Source: Nitrospira sp. CG24C (lineage in GTDB: Bacteria; Nitrospirota; Nitrospiria; Nitrospirales; Nitrospiraceae). Taken from it: 49,439 nt of DNA. The notes under the pieces are model-generated. The model ran no database searches. It was not told the DNA's origin and was given only the letters and a program-made list of their open reading frames with translations. Each line of letters opens with the position of its first letter. The first letter of the stretch is position 1. A program made the position numbers and the translations under genes. This document shows, piece by piece, positions 26,334-35,323 of the stretch. Location of the stretch: contig NEWR02000018.1 of the NCBI GenBank assembly GCA_002869885.2, positions 1-49,439 on the forward strand, in the 5' to 3' direction.

Positions 26334-27335
26334 TCAAGTAAGTATGTTGAGAAATCGATCTATCTGTTCAATCACCCGTGTAGTCGTATGCGGTACAGGT
26401 TCCGACTCCTCGATCATCAGCCACTGAATCCCCGGCTCCTTTCGAAACCAGGTCATTTGCCGTTTGGAAAAATGTCTCGTGTCCCGCTTGAACCGCCGAA
26501 CCATTTCAGCCGCGTCATACTCGCCGGCCAAGTGCTCAGCCACCTGCCGATAACCCAACCCTTTCATCGCCGCGCTGTCGCGCCGATATCCCTGAGCCAG
26601 GAGTTGCTTCGTCTCTTCTATCAACCCATGAGCCAGCTGCCAATCAATCCGCCCTTCGATACGCCGGTACAGCATATCGCGGTCTCGGTTCAATCCGATC
26701 ATCAAGGTTGCAAAGGGCCGTTCAGCAAATCCATGCTCCTGTTGAAACTCCGACATCCGACGACCGGATAACTGGTACACCTCCAACGCGCGGATCACTT
26801 TTGATTCGTCGCGTGGGTGCAACCGCGCCGCAATCACAGGGTCGACATCCACAAGCCTCGCGTAGAGACGATCATACCCTTGGTCCTCCGCCTCCTGCCG
26901 CAATGTCTTCCGCATAATCGGATCGGCCTGTGGCGCATCGCACAAGCCCTTGAGGAGGGTCCGCACGTAAAGCCCTGTACCACCCACGACCAGGGGAAGG
27001 CGGCAGTCCCGATAGAGACGCTCGATCTCATCGATCGCCTGGCGGCGATACAATCCTGCATTAAACGATTCGTCAGGATCGACAAGATCGATCAGCCGAT
27101 GGGGAACCGCCTGGCGCTCCTCTGAGGCCGGCTTATCCGTTCCAACATCCATACCACGATAGACTTGCCGTGAGTCCGCCGTGAGCACCTCGGTCTCGAA
27201 AGCCTTGGCAACCTCGACCGCGATGCGGCTCTTCCCTACCGCGGTCGGTCCCACTATCACGACCACAGGCTTGGCCAAGACCTGCGTCTCGGAAAGACGC
27301 CGCGTCGCACTCGCTGGAATGGCCATCACGTCCAT
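26334..27335 (-). CDS. miaA: tRNA dimethylallyltransferase
   Basis: A 333-residue protein with P-loop GPTAVGKSR (about 28-36), the substrate motif DSRQVYRGMDVGTDKP, PHRLIDLVDPDESFNAGLY, VVGGTGLYVRTLLKG and a final KRDTRHFSKRQMTWFR. MiaA adds a dimethylallyl group to A37 of tRNAs reading UNN codons. Its 5' end overlaps the 3' end of mutL by ten bases, the mutL-miaA order also known from other bacteria. The first ATG (27335) and the ATG three codons later are both possible starts. Confidence 0.96.
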   Translation of the reverse strand: MDVMAIPASATRRLSETQVLAKPVVVIVGPTAVGKSRIAVEVAKAFETEVLTADSRQVYRGMDVGTDKPASEERQAVPHRLIDLVDPDESFNAGLYRRQAIDEIERLYRDCRLPLVVGGTGLYVRTLLKGLCDAPQADPIMRKTLRQEAEDQGYDRLYARLVDVDPVIAARLHPRDESKVIRALEVYQLSGRRMSEFQQEHGFAERPFATLMIGLNRDRDMLYRRIEGRIDWQLAHGLIEETKQLLAQGYRRDSAAMKGLGYRQVAEHLAGEYDAAEMVRRFKRDTRHFSKRQMTWFRKEPGIQWLMIEESEPVPHTTTRVIEQIDRFLNILT

Positions 27336-29143
27336 CCAACCCGACCGAACAGCTTGGCAAGCTCATCTGTTGAGAGACGAAACGCCGTGCGGCGCCCATG
27401 CGGGCAGGTCATAATCAACCCTTCTTGAACCCAGTCATAAATCAGCTGTTGAATTTCAGGAAGGGCCAAGGCACGTCCGGCCCGCACTGCTCCATGACAA
27501 GCGAGCGAAGCCAATACAGGTTGAACCCGCAGTTCCAGAGACGATGCGCTGTCCCACTCTGTTAAATCGTCGAGTAGATCCTGTACCAAGCCAGCCGCAT
27601 CCACCTTGCCGAGGCCGACCGGCACCCCGCGAATCGCGATGGCTGTGGCGCCAAATGGTTCAATCAGGAGGCCGAGTTTCTCCAAATCATCACAGCGTTT
27701 GAGCAATAGCATGCACTGCGCCGCGGACAGCTCGATCGGCTCAGGAATCAACAGCGGCTGCGAGGGAATCTCCCGGCCCTGCCACCCTCGCCAAAGCCGT
27801 TGGAAGAGAACGCGTTCGTGCGCCGTATGTTGATCGACCACTTGCAGCTCTTCACCCACCTGCGCCACAAGATAGGTCCGGAGGATTTGGCCGAGCGGCA
27901 CGATCTCGGGTTTCTCTGCCTGTCGATATACCGAAGCTGCCTCGTGGGCAAAGGCCAACTGAGCTCCCTCAACGTTGCCGGACAGCGACACCCTGTCGCT
28001 GCCATTGGCCAAAGAGTCCTGCCTGCGAGCTGAGAGGGAGGCGTCCGGGTGAGAATCCGGGCGTGATGAAGTCTGCCGCTCGTCCGTAGGAACAAACTCC
28101 GGCGCCGCCTGCGAGAGACCCAGCACGACCTTCCGCTCGGAACCGCCGAGTGCATGACGGACCGACTGCCGCACCAACTGATGAAGCGATTCCGTTTCCG
28201 CGAACCGCACTTCCTTTTTCGTGGGATGTACGTTGACATCGAGCCGGTCCGGTTCGATGTCAAGAAAGAGCACGAACGTCGGGTGAGACCCTTTTGGAAG
28301 AAACGATCCATACCCTTCCATGACCGCATGAAACACGGTCGCATTGCGGATAGGGCGCCGGTTCACAAACAATTCCTGCGGCATTTTCGAGGATCGCGCA
28401 TGGACAGGATCGACCATCACGCCACGGATCGACAATCCTCCCATCCTGCCTCGGACCTCAATGGTCCGATCGAGAAACGCCTGGCGAAATACTTGGAGGA
28501 TTCGATCGCGATCCGCTGTCACGGCGGGATAGTTGAGAATCTCCTGTCCGTTATGGGTCAGGCGAAAATGCACTGATGGCCAGGCGAGACCTGCAAGTTG
28601 CACGACATGGCTGATATGGGAGAATTCGGTCGTGGTCGACTTGAGAAATTTCTTTCTGGCCGGTTGATTGAAAAAGAGGTTGGAGACTTCGATCCTGGTG
28701 CCTGGCACGGGTGGCGCATCCACGATAGGGCCACCCGCTCCTGCGACTAAGGCGAGCTGTGATCCCACCCCATCCTGCCGGGCCGCAGTCGCCACCAGCA
28801 CATGGGAGACAGACGCGATGCTCGGTAACGCCTCGCCGCGAAAACCCATCGTCGTCACCGAGGCCAGATCCCGGTCGGACCTGAGCTTACTGGTTGCATG
28901 CCGCTCAAAAGCACGAGGAAGGTCGGCTCGGCTGATTCCCTCGCCATCGTCCGTGACTCGAATGAGGGCCAGCCCACCGTCCTTCACATCGACCGTGATA
29001 TGCAAGCCCCCCGCATCGAGACTGTTTTCCAGCAACTCTTTGACGACGGCGGCAGGACGCTCAATGACCTCGCCGGCTGCGATGCGGCTGACTACGTCAT
29101 CCGGAAGGACATGGATCTTGGCGGAGCAACTGGCGGCGGGCAT
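27326..29143 (-). CDS. mutL: DNA mismatch repair protein MutL
   Basis: A 605-residue protein. The GHKL ATPase domain (about 8-340) has VSRIAAGEVIERPAAV, ELLENSLDAG, DDGEGI, RHATSKL and TMGFRGEALPSI. After a serine-rich linker (about 345-420) comes the C-terminal dimerisation domain. This contains DQHTAHERVLFQ (437-448), ACHGAVRAG and CPHGR, the metal-site motifs of endonuclease-type MutL. The canonical motif is DQHA(x2)E(x4)E; here the last Glu is Gln448 and the Ala is Thr440, so nicking activity is uncertain. It forms an operon with miaA. Confidence 0.96.
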   Translation of the reverse strand: MPAASCSAKIHVLPDDVVSRIAAGEVIERPAAVVKELLENSLDAGGLHITVDVKDGGLALIRVTDDGEGISRADLPRAFERHATSKLRSDRDLASVTTMGFRGEALPSIASVSHVLVATAARQDGVGSQLALVAGAGGPIVDAPPVPGTRIEVSNLFFNQPARKKFLKSTTTEFSHISHVVQLAGLAWPSVHFRLTHNGQEILNYPAVTADRDRILQVFRQAFLDRTIEVRGRMGGLSIRGVMVDPVHARSSKMPQELFVNRRPIRNATVFHAVMEGYGSFLPKGSHPTFVLFLDIEPDRLDVNVHPTKKEVRFAETESLHQLVRQSVRHALGGSERKVVLGLSQAAPEFVPTDERQTSSRPDSHPDASLSARRQDSLANGSDRVSLSGNVEGAQLAFAHEAASVYRQAEKPEIVPLGQILRTYLVAQVGEELQVVDQHTAHERVLFQRLWRGWQGREIPSQPLLIPEPIELSAAQCMLLLKRCDDLEKLGLLIEPFGATAIAIRGVPVGLGKVDAAGLVQDLLDDLTEWDSASSLELRVQPVLASLACHGAVRAGRALALPEIQQLIYDWVQEGLIMTCPHGRRTAFRLSTDELAKLFGRVGWT

Positions 29144-29209
29144 GAAACTAGACTCCAGGGAATGTCAAAAACAATGGAGCCACCACGAGCCGTCTCGATG
29201 GCCGTGCGA

Positions 29210-30016
29210 TCATCGAATTTCAGCCAGCTTATTCTTAGCCAACTTCGCTTCGTCCGACGTTGGGAATTCTTCGATGACCCGTTTGAGGTTCTTCTTCGAT
29301 TTGGCGAGATCTCCGGTTTCTCCCGCCGCGAGCCCCGATTTAAAAAGCGCCGCCGGCACCTTCTCGTTTCCCGGATACTCCGTCGAAAGATACTCGAATG
29401 ATTGTATCGCGCGCACATAATCTTTCTGCTGGTAAGAAGACTCGCCTAACCAGTAGTAGGCATTCGGCGTCAGCGACGTCCCGGGAAAGTCCTTCACAAA
29501 TCGCTGAAAACCCGCCACGGCAAGATCGTATTTTCCATTGAGGTAGTCATTGTACGCCAGATTGAACGCCGACGTCGGGGTAATCATGGGAACACCTGGC
29601 ATTGCCGGCGACGCATCTGAGGGGGAAGCAGACTTCTGTGGTTTTGAGGGACGAGTGGGATCGACTTGAGATGGCTCTATCTTAGGCAGAACCGGAACAC
29701 CCATTGCTTCGTCTGATTTAGCCAACCGGTTCTCTAGCCTTTGGATCCGCGCAGATAGTTCATCGAGCCTTGGATCGATTTTCTGTCTGGCAGATTCAGT
29801 ATCCTTCATCCGCTCCAGCGACTCCAAGCGCCGTTGCAACGCATCCAGCCGCTTTTGATCTTGATCCTGAGACTTCGCGACCGTCGCCAAGTGATCACGC
29901 ACTTCCACAAAATCCGCGTGGTTGGCACATCCGGAGAGCCATACCATCGCCCCAGCCATGAGAATGGCCAACCCCCTTGAGCCCATGTTCTTGTGCATCA
30001 CAGTTAAGGCCTTCAC
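29210..30016 (-). CDS. cpoB: Tol-Pal associated periplasmic protein CpoB (YbgF)
   Basis: A 268-residue protein with a signal/lipobox-like leader (MVWLSGCANH), an N-terminal coiled-coil trimerisation stretch (about 30-90), a linker, and three TPR repeats of the YbgF type (about 145-265: AFNLAYNDYLNGKYDLAVAGF, YYWLGESSYQQKDYVRAIQSF, and others). CpoB coordinates peptidoglycan synthesis with outer-membrane constriction through TolA and PBP1B. The GTG at 30016 overlaps the upstream stop (GTGA). An ATG six codons later (29998) has AAGG upstream and is the alternative start. Lipidation at the Cys would be unusual for CpoB. Confidence 0.88.
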   Translation of the reverse strand: MKALTVMHKNMGSRGLAILMAGAMVWLSGCANHADFVEVRDHLATVAKSQDQDQKRLDALQRRLESLERMKDTESARQKIDPRLDELSARIQRLENRLAKSDEAMGVPVLPKIEPSQVDPTRPSKPQKSASPSDASPAMPGVPMITPTSAFNLAYNDYLNGKYDLAVAGFQRFVKDFPGTSLTPNAYYWLGESSYQQKDYVRAIQSFEYLSTEYPGNEKVPAALFKSGLAAGETGDLAKSKKNLKRVIEEFPTSDEAKLAKNKLAEIR

Positions 30017-30954
30017 CTCTCAGCCCTTTCGGTCTCAGACACAGGCGCCACTGTCGATCGCTGGGCCGGCTTCGTGGTTGACTGACGTGTCGCTCCCTTG
30101 TTTCCCCCTCGTAGATGAGCATCCTGCGCGACTCGATCAACGGCTTTGGAGAGAGCATCCAGACGATGGTCCTGCTCATTGAGGCGGGCAGCGAGCTTCT
30201 GCGCAATAGAGGTGACACTCGTACTGACTTCGCCCAAGTGACTTGTCACTGCTTTGCTCTCCTGCTCCCCCTGACTCACCTTTTCGCTCAATCCGGTTAG
30301 TGACTCTCTGAATGCCGTGAGGGACTGACTGAATTGTGCGAATTTTGCCGACAACTGTTCGGCCCGCGCCTGGTTATCCGCCAGCGCCTTATGCTGCTCA
30401 TCCAGACGTGTATCGAGGCTTTTAGCAAGTCCGCTGTTCGTCTTATGCACGACCTCGATGATCTCCTTTCGGATCGTTTCCATCTGCCGGCTCACGTCGT
30501 CAAGACGAGCGTTCACATCAATACGGAGCTGATCGCGATCTTGCTTATTTTTGACATCTTGCGCATTGAGGCTTTCGCGTACCTGATTGTAACGAGTTGT
30601 GCCATCCACCTCCAGCTTGCCGGCCAACTGTTCGAGCCGTTTGGTTTGTTGCTCAAGCTGGAGAGAGCGCTGCTTGAAATCTTCCTGCTTGGACTGAAGC
30701 TCCTGAGCTTGATGCAACGCCCGCTCCAACTCGCCGCGCAGCTGGGGCAACTCCTGTTCCCGAAGCACTGAAATCTCCTGACTCTGGCGCGCGCGAGTCT
30801 GCGCCGACTCGTCGCTCGACTGCTTGATCCGCTGCTGAAGATTCTTTTCTGTCTGTTTGAGATCAGACTGTTGGGCAACACAGCCTGTCGACAACAAAAC
30901 ATAGGCTACACAGATCGTCGCCCAAGTTCCATTTGTATTCGAACCGTTCCACAT
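30013..30954 (-). CDS. Coiled-coil lipoprotein in the Tol-Pal operon
   Basis: A 313-residue protein with a lipobox (LLSTGCVAQ, Cys about residue 25). It is followed by some 250 residues of almost unbroken heptad-like, Gln/Glu/Arg/Lys-rich helix (KQTEKNLQQRIKQSSDES, LQLEQQTKRLEQLAGKL, and so on) and a basic, threonine-rich tail. The ATG at 30954 has AGGTG six bases upstream and begins the signal peptide; the frame extends to 30990. It lies between pal and cpoB and overlaps cpoB by four bases, so it is probably part of the Tol-Pal system. I do not know a named family. A long outer-membrane-anchored rod spanning the periplasm is the simplest reading. Confidence 0.82.
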   Translation of the reverse strand: MWNGSNTNGTWATICVAYVLLSTGCVAQQSDLKQTEKNLQQRIKQSSDESAQTRARQSQEISVLREQELPQLRGELERALHQAQELQSKQEDFKQRSLQLEQQTKRLEQLAGKLEVDGTTRYNQVRESLNAQDVKNKQDRDQLRIDVNARLDDVSRQMETIRKEIIEVVHKTNSGLAKSLDTRLDEQHKALADNQARAEQLSAKFAQFSQSLTAFRESLTGLSEKVSQGEQESKAVTSHLGEVSTSVTSIAQKLAARLNEQDHRLDALSKAVDRVAQDAHLRGGNKGATRQSTTKPAQRSTVAPVSETERAER

Positions 30955-31083
30955 TTTTGCACCTACGTATGATGCAGCTCCCCACCGCAAGCTACATGGT
31001 CTTTGGTGAAGGGCAACAAAGGAATCCCCGGCTCTCTCTTTACGGACTGCAAAATCGCACCCGGCGTGATAGAAATACGCCGC

Positions 31084-31758
31084 CTACTTTCCGGACTTTA
31101 TCAAAATGCGTCCTCGCCTATTCTGCTGATAGCACGACTCCGCATGCTCATTGCAGGACGGCCGCTCTTTCCCATACGACACCACGGACAGGCGATTGGC
31201 AGCAACACCGAGTTCGACCAGATAGTTCCGGGCGGCTTTCGCCCGTTTTTCCCCGAGTACAAAGTTGTAAGCGACGGTTCCGCGCTCATCACAATGCCCT
31301 TCGACCTTGACCAGCGCATTCGGATTGGACTTCATCCACTCCGCATCGTGACTTAACGATTGACGCCCTTCCTCGGAAATCACCCAGCTATCGTAGCCAA
31401 AAAACACATCTCGCAAACCTGCTGCAGCTGAAGCGGCCTGCTCGGCCCTGCTGATCTCGTCCATTTGTCGCCCGGCACTGCCAGATGGGTCCTCCTTGGC
31501 CAGCATCGTACCACTGCCCAAACGCTCTTCCGAAGGGTTCTTGTCGAGGCCCCGAAGCCCGCCACCACCAGACTGAACGCCGGTGTCCGGGAAGCTGCCG
31601 ACACCGGACTTGGAACCATCTGCTCCTCCCTTCGCCATCCCTTGAGTGGACTGGGAGTCTCCGCCGGATTGTACGGATTTTTTTGAGCAGCCAGGCATAC
31701 TAATCAATGCTATGCCCATCACCAGCACCGAGCCACATGTCCAGAGCGTCTTATTCAT
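31084..31758 (-). CDS. pal: Peptidoglycan-associated lipoprotein Pal (OmpA-like)
   Basis: A 224-residue lipoprotein (lipobox SMPGC, Cys24) with a glycine/serine-rich linker (about 30-100) and a C-terminal OmpA-like domain. The domain has VFFGYDSWVISEEGRQSL, VKVEGHCDERGT, and LGEKRAKAARNYLVELGV, the residues that bind diaminopimelate of peptidoglycan. Pal anchors the outer membrane to the wall and is released or moved by TolB. The start at 31758 has AAGGAGA upstream. It follows tolB by 79 bases and is followed by the coiled-coil lipoprotein. Confidence 0.95.
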   Translation of the reverse strand: MNKTLWTCGSVLVMGIALISMPGCSKKSVQSGGDSQSTQGMAKGGADGSKSGVGSFPDTGVQSGGGGLRGLDKNPSEERLGSGTMLAKEDPSGSAGRQMDEISRAEQAASAAAGLRDVFFGYDSWVISEEGRQSLSHDAEWMKSNPNALVKVEGHCDERGTVAYNFVLGEKRAKAARNYLVELGVAANRLSVVSYGKERPSCNEHAESCYQQNRRGRILIKSGK

Positions 31759-31837
31759 ACATCTTTCTCCTTTCCCTAGGTTAGCCATCTTGATCATTTA
31801 CTTGCCTTCATAATCCGGTACGGTCAACATGTCATCG

Positions 31838-33178
31838 TCACGATGCTGGAGACCAGGAAGGCGCACTGTTGTGCGTCCCCTGGAAGGTAAGCCGTTCTCT
31901 GCCCTTCCCATCGACATCGATCATATAAATGTGGCTCTTTCCATCGGCTGTCGAACTGAACGCCAGATGCCGGCCATCCGGCGACCAGGAGGGCGAATCG
32001 TCGACACCTGGGCCCGTTGTCAACTGCATTCGCTTCTGTCCGTCCGGCGAGATGATACACAGCTTGTACTCTCTATGTGTCCGGCATACATAGGCAATCC
32101 AGTTCCCGCGCGGCGACCACACTGGCGCCGCGTTGTAATCTCCTTCAAATGTCAGGCGGCGCACGTTCGATCCGTCTGAACTCATCAAGAACAGTTGCGG
32201 TCCGCCACCCCGATCCGACACAAATACCAGCTCTCTCCCGTTCGGAGACCAGGAAGGAGACAAGTCACCGGACGGATTCACCGTCAAGCGTTGGATGGCT
32301 TTCGTCCTGGTATCCAACCGATAGAGTTCAGAATTGCCTTCGTAACTGGAGGCAAACGCCAGGAAGTTTCCATCAGGAGACAGTGCCGGAGTGATATTCA
32401 GCCCTCCAAAAGAAATCACCGTCCATCGCTTGCCCGTCGCCAACTCAATCATGTCGATATCCTGTGCATTGCGATTGCGATAGGCGGTGAAGATCAGGAA
32501 TCGTCGATCCGGAGACCATTGCGGCATGAGGTTCAGAAACCCATCGGCAGTGAGTTGGCGCGTATCGTAGCCATCATAATCCATCACGAACAATTCGCGG
32601 GCAGTTCCCTGTTGAGCCACATAGGCGATCTTCGTTCGCGCAATGCCTGGCTCGCCCGTGTAACGAAACACCAGTTCGTCGGCAAAGCGGTGCGCCATTT
32701 GCCGCACAACCGAGGGCGATCCCGCGTAGCGCTTTCCCCCTACGACTTCATCGCTTCCGCTGTCATAGACGAAGCCTTCCATATTCACATCGGATTGATC
32801 ACCCACCGCTTTCCAGGTTGCGGTTCCCCAGACCAAGACTGAGACACCCTTCTCAGCCGCCTGTTTAAATACAGCCTTAGAGCCAGCCCCCTTCCCATTG
32901 CGAACATCTGCCATTTGAATACCGAGACCGGGCAAATCCACCAAATCAAAGACCAGGGACCGTCTCACATCATGTTTGAGGACTTCTTCGATCCTCCCCG
33001 CCAACCAATCGGAGCCTCCCGTGTTTGCTATCTCCGCAACACCCAGGGAAATCTTTTGGAAGTCGGGGCGGGTAGCTTCGAGAAATACATCCGCAGCCCC
33101 GGATTCCAGAATACCGACAGCTCCCGCCAACAGCAGGGCTCCTCCGAGCCAGGCACTGATCAATCTCATCTGTGTCAT
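31838..33178 (-). CDS. tolB: Tol-Pal system beta-propeller protein TolB
   Basis: A 446-residue periplasmic protein with a signal peptide (about 1-28), an N-terminal TolB domain (about 30-170) and a six-bladed propeller. The propeller repeats are clear: PQWSPDRRFLIFTAYR, PALSPDGNFLAFASS, PSWSPNGRELVFVSD, PVWSPRGNWIAYVC and PSWSPDGRHLAFSS. TolB binds Pal and is regulated by TolA. Its ATG overlaps the tolA stop by four bases. Length and repeats are complete. Confidence 0.97.
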   Translation of the reverse strand: MTQMRLISAWLGGALLLAGAVGILESGAADVFLEATRPDFQKISLGVAEIANTGGSDWLAGRIEEVLKHDVRRSLVFDLVDLPGLGIQMADVRNGKGAGSKAVFKQAAEKGVSVLVWGTATWKAVGDQSDVNMEGFVYDSGSDEVVGGKRYAGSPSVVRQMAHRFADELVFRYTGEPGIARTKIAYVAQQGTARELFVMDYDGYDTRQLTADGFLNLMPQWSPDRRFLIFTAYRNRNAQDIDMIELATGKRWTVISFGGLNITPALSPDGNFLAFASSYEGNSELYRLDTRTKAIQRLTVNPSGDLSPSWSPNGRELVFVSDRGGGPQLFLMSSDGSNVRRLTFEGDYNAAPVWSPRGNWIAYVCRTHREYKLCIISPDGQKRMQLTTGPGVDDSPSWSPDGRHLAFSSTADGKSHIYMIDVDGKGRERLTFQGTHNSAPSWSPAS

Positions 33179-34137
33179 CCGGCCGACTCTCCGACTCGAA
33201 ATACCATTTCTACATCTTTATAACTGTCTGCCATATCTGCTGGAAACACGGGCAGCACTCGCGGCCGCAGCACAGCGCGCTGACCCGCCATATCAAAATA
33301 GGCATTCCCTGACGACTGTTGCACGACCACGTCTTTGATGATTCCATCCCGTTGAAGCCGAAACTTGACGATCATCGTATAGCTTTGCCCCGTCATATCG
33401 ACCGGAGGCGGCTCCCACTGGCTGCTGATAATGGACTGCACGCGAGCCCAGTAAGGATTCGACCCAGCCGTACCGGAAATTCTTAAGGTCGTTTCAGGGG
33501 TCTTGACCACCGGGGTTTTCGCCTCTTGCTGAGGCACCGGCTTAACCGACATCTCGCCCGGCTTCACCTCTTTCGGGATATCCAGTTTGGCCGCAGGCCG
33601 AACCTGTTTGATCTTTTTCAGCTCTTCTTCTAGCTCACGATTCAGATCCTCACTTACCGTCGACCGCTGCGGAATCTTTGCAACCGGGTCTTGCCCCACA
33701 TCTGGGACAGATGGGATATTGAGCATCTTCGCCGCCTGTTGGGGCTGAGCTGCCATTTTTTTTGCAGGGCTCAGTTCTCCAAACTTCGGCGCATCCGGTG
33801 GAAGCTGAAGATCCTGCAATATATCCCTTCTCTTCTCGCCTATTGGAGGCGCGGCAGAAGGGGCTGGACCGGGGGCCGCTGAATTGACTACCGGCGCCGG
33901 TGCCGGCTTTGCCGGTTCTGTTTGCTTCACAGGCGTCGAGAGACTGACCAGCGACACTTCCACAGACGTCAAAGGCCGTTCACCTTTTTGCGGAAGCCGA
34001 AGCCCGACCGCCACGAGCAAGACGACTATATGAAGGACGAGCGACAGCACCACCGTGCGTTTGAGCCGAGCGGACAGCCTCGATCGATCGTCCCGATTGA
34101 ACCACGCATCTGACAGGACCGACGCCTGGGATACCAT
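33175..34137 (-). CDS. tolA: TolA/TonB-type energy-transducing protein
   Basis: A 320-residue protein with a short cytoplasmic N-terminus and one membrane segment (about 29-46, VVLSLVLHIVVLLVAVGL). A proline/alanine/lysine-rich periplasmic linker (about 60-230) and a C-terminal TonB/TolA-like domain (NPYWARVQSIISSQWEPPP, IVKFRLQRDGIIKDVVVQQSSGN) follow. It links the TolQ/R motor in the inner membrane to TolB and Pal. The linker is proline-rich rather than the long alanine helix of E. coli TolA, so the protein is intermediate between TolA and TonB in style; position in the operon favours tolA. Confidence 0.9.
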   Translation of the reverse strand: MVSQASVLSDAWFNRDDRSRLSARLKRTVVLSLVLHIVVLLVAVGLRLPQKGERPLTSVEVSLVSLSTPVKQTEPAKPAPAPVVNSAAPGPAPSAAPPIGEKRRDILQDLQLPPDAPKFGELSPAKKMAAQPQQAAKMLNIPSVPDVGQDPVAKIPQRSTVSEDLNRELEEELKKIKQVRPAAKLDIPKEVKPGEMSVKPVPQQEAKTPVVKTPETTLRISGTAGSNPYWARVQSIISSQWEPPPVDMTGQSYTMIVKFRLQRDGIIKDVVVQQSSGNAYFDMAGQRAVLRPRVLPVFPADMADSYKDVEMVFRVGESAG

Positions 34138-34166
34138 AACAATCCCGCCCCCTCACGCACGTTGCA

Positions 34167-34619
34167 TCAACTTTTCCGCGGCGGGAGACGAGGAGGATCC
34201 AACGCCCCCACGCGTTCTGGACCGATCGGTTCCGTGACCATCCCGATCTTTTCAATCCCGGCTTTTTTGACGCCATCCATGACTTGCACCACCACGCCGT
34301 AAGGCACGTCGCGATCGGCCCTGAGATACAGCGACACATCGGGATTATCCCGTTTCAAGAATTTCAATTTCTGTTCCAACTGAGCCACCCCGATCGGATC
34401 CTTGTCGAGATACAGACGCTGATCCTTTTCAATTGTGAGTACCGTGCGCATTTCCGGCTTAATCGAATTCGTGGCAGAAGTCGGTAACTTGATGTCCATC
34501 CCCCGATACAGCATCGGGGCGGTAACCATAAAAATTATCAAGAGGACGAGGACCACATCGACGAGAGGGATAACGTTGATTTCCGCTAAAAACCGGCGAT
34601 GACGGAGTTCAAGGCTCAT
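34167..34619 (-). CDS. tolR: Biopolymer transport protein TolR/ExbD
   Basis: A 150-residue protein with a short N-terminus, one membrane segment (about 14-34, INVIPLVDVVLVLLIIFMVT, with the conserved proton-path Asp in PLVDV) and a periplasmic domain with DVSLYLRADRDVPYGVVVQVMDGVKKAG. With TolQ it forms the proton-driven motor of the Tol system. Its start overlaps the tolQ stop by four bases. The C-terminus ends in a basic proline-rich stretch. Confidence 0.95.
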   Translation of the reverse strand: MSLELRHRRFLAEINVIPLVDVVLVLLIIFMVTAPMLYRGMDIKLPTSATNSIKPEMRTVLTIEKDQRLYLDKDPIGVAQLEQKLKFLKRDNPDVSLYLRADRDVPYGVVVQVMDGVKKAGIEKIGMVTEPIGPERVGALDPPRLPPRKS

Positions 34620-35323
34620 CCTTGAACTCCGACCGGAACTGGTTTCGTCTTCGATACGGTGGCGGTCGAGAGGGAGGCCAAGATTTCAATAGTGACTGAA
34701 TCCAATCGGAATGCAGTGTTTCGAATCCGAGTAAGGAAGTAATTATAGGCAATGACCGCTGGGATAGCGGTGAACAGACCTGCTGCCGTCGCGATGAGGG
34801 CCTCCGCAACGCCGGGAGCGACAGCAGAAATACTGGCAGTCCCCTGGGTGCCGATCTCACGAAATGCATCGATGATTCCCATCACGGTCCCAAGCAGTCC
34901 GATAAACGGAGTAATATTCCCCGTTGTGGCAAGGAAGGGAAGATAGCTCTCAAGGCGTGAGAGTTGGCTTTGCGCAAGATGGGAGGCCGTCCGCTCCACC
35001 ACATGCCGATCAACCGGTCCCGATCCGTTACTACCCCTCCCCTCGGCTGACCCAGCCCCCACACGTTCCATGACCCCTTCGAATACACATGCGCTGGGGC
35101 TTCCTTCAATTCGTCCAGCTTGCCGATACAGCTCACCGAGATCCCGTGCTTTCACGAGAATAGCCAGGAACCGCTTGTCCTCCTGATCTGCCACCCGAAA
35201 TACTCGCCATTTGGAGAAAATAATGGCCCACGAGATGACTGAGAATATCAACAGGAGCAAGAGCACGATCTTGGAAACTGAGCCGAGTGAGCCCAGCACT
35301 CCGGTTAGACCTGTTTGAAACAT
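34616..35323 (-). CDS. tolQ: Tol-Pal motor subunit TolQ/ExbB
   Basis: A 235-residue protein with three membrane segments (about 16-36, 130-155 and 170-195). It has the family motif YLPFLATTGNITPFIGLLGTVMGI and a second conserved stretch VAEALIATAAGLFTAIPAVIAYN. It forms the channel of the TolQR motor. It is the first gene of the Tol operon; upstream are an E-type hairpin repeat at about 35353 and two tRNA genes. Confidence 0.95.
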   Translation of the reverse strand: MFQTGLTGVLGSLGSVSKIVLLLLLIFSVISWAIIFSKWRVFRVADQEDKRFLAILVKARDLGELYRQAGRIEGSPSACVFEGVMERVGAGSAEGRGSNGSGPVDRHVVERTASHLAQSQLSRLESYLPFLATTGNITPFIGLLGTVMGIIDAFREIGTQGTASISAVAPGVAEALIATAAGLFTAIPAVIAYNYFLTRIRNTAFRLDSVTIEILASLSTATVSKTKPVPVGVQG

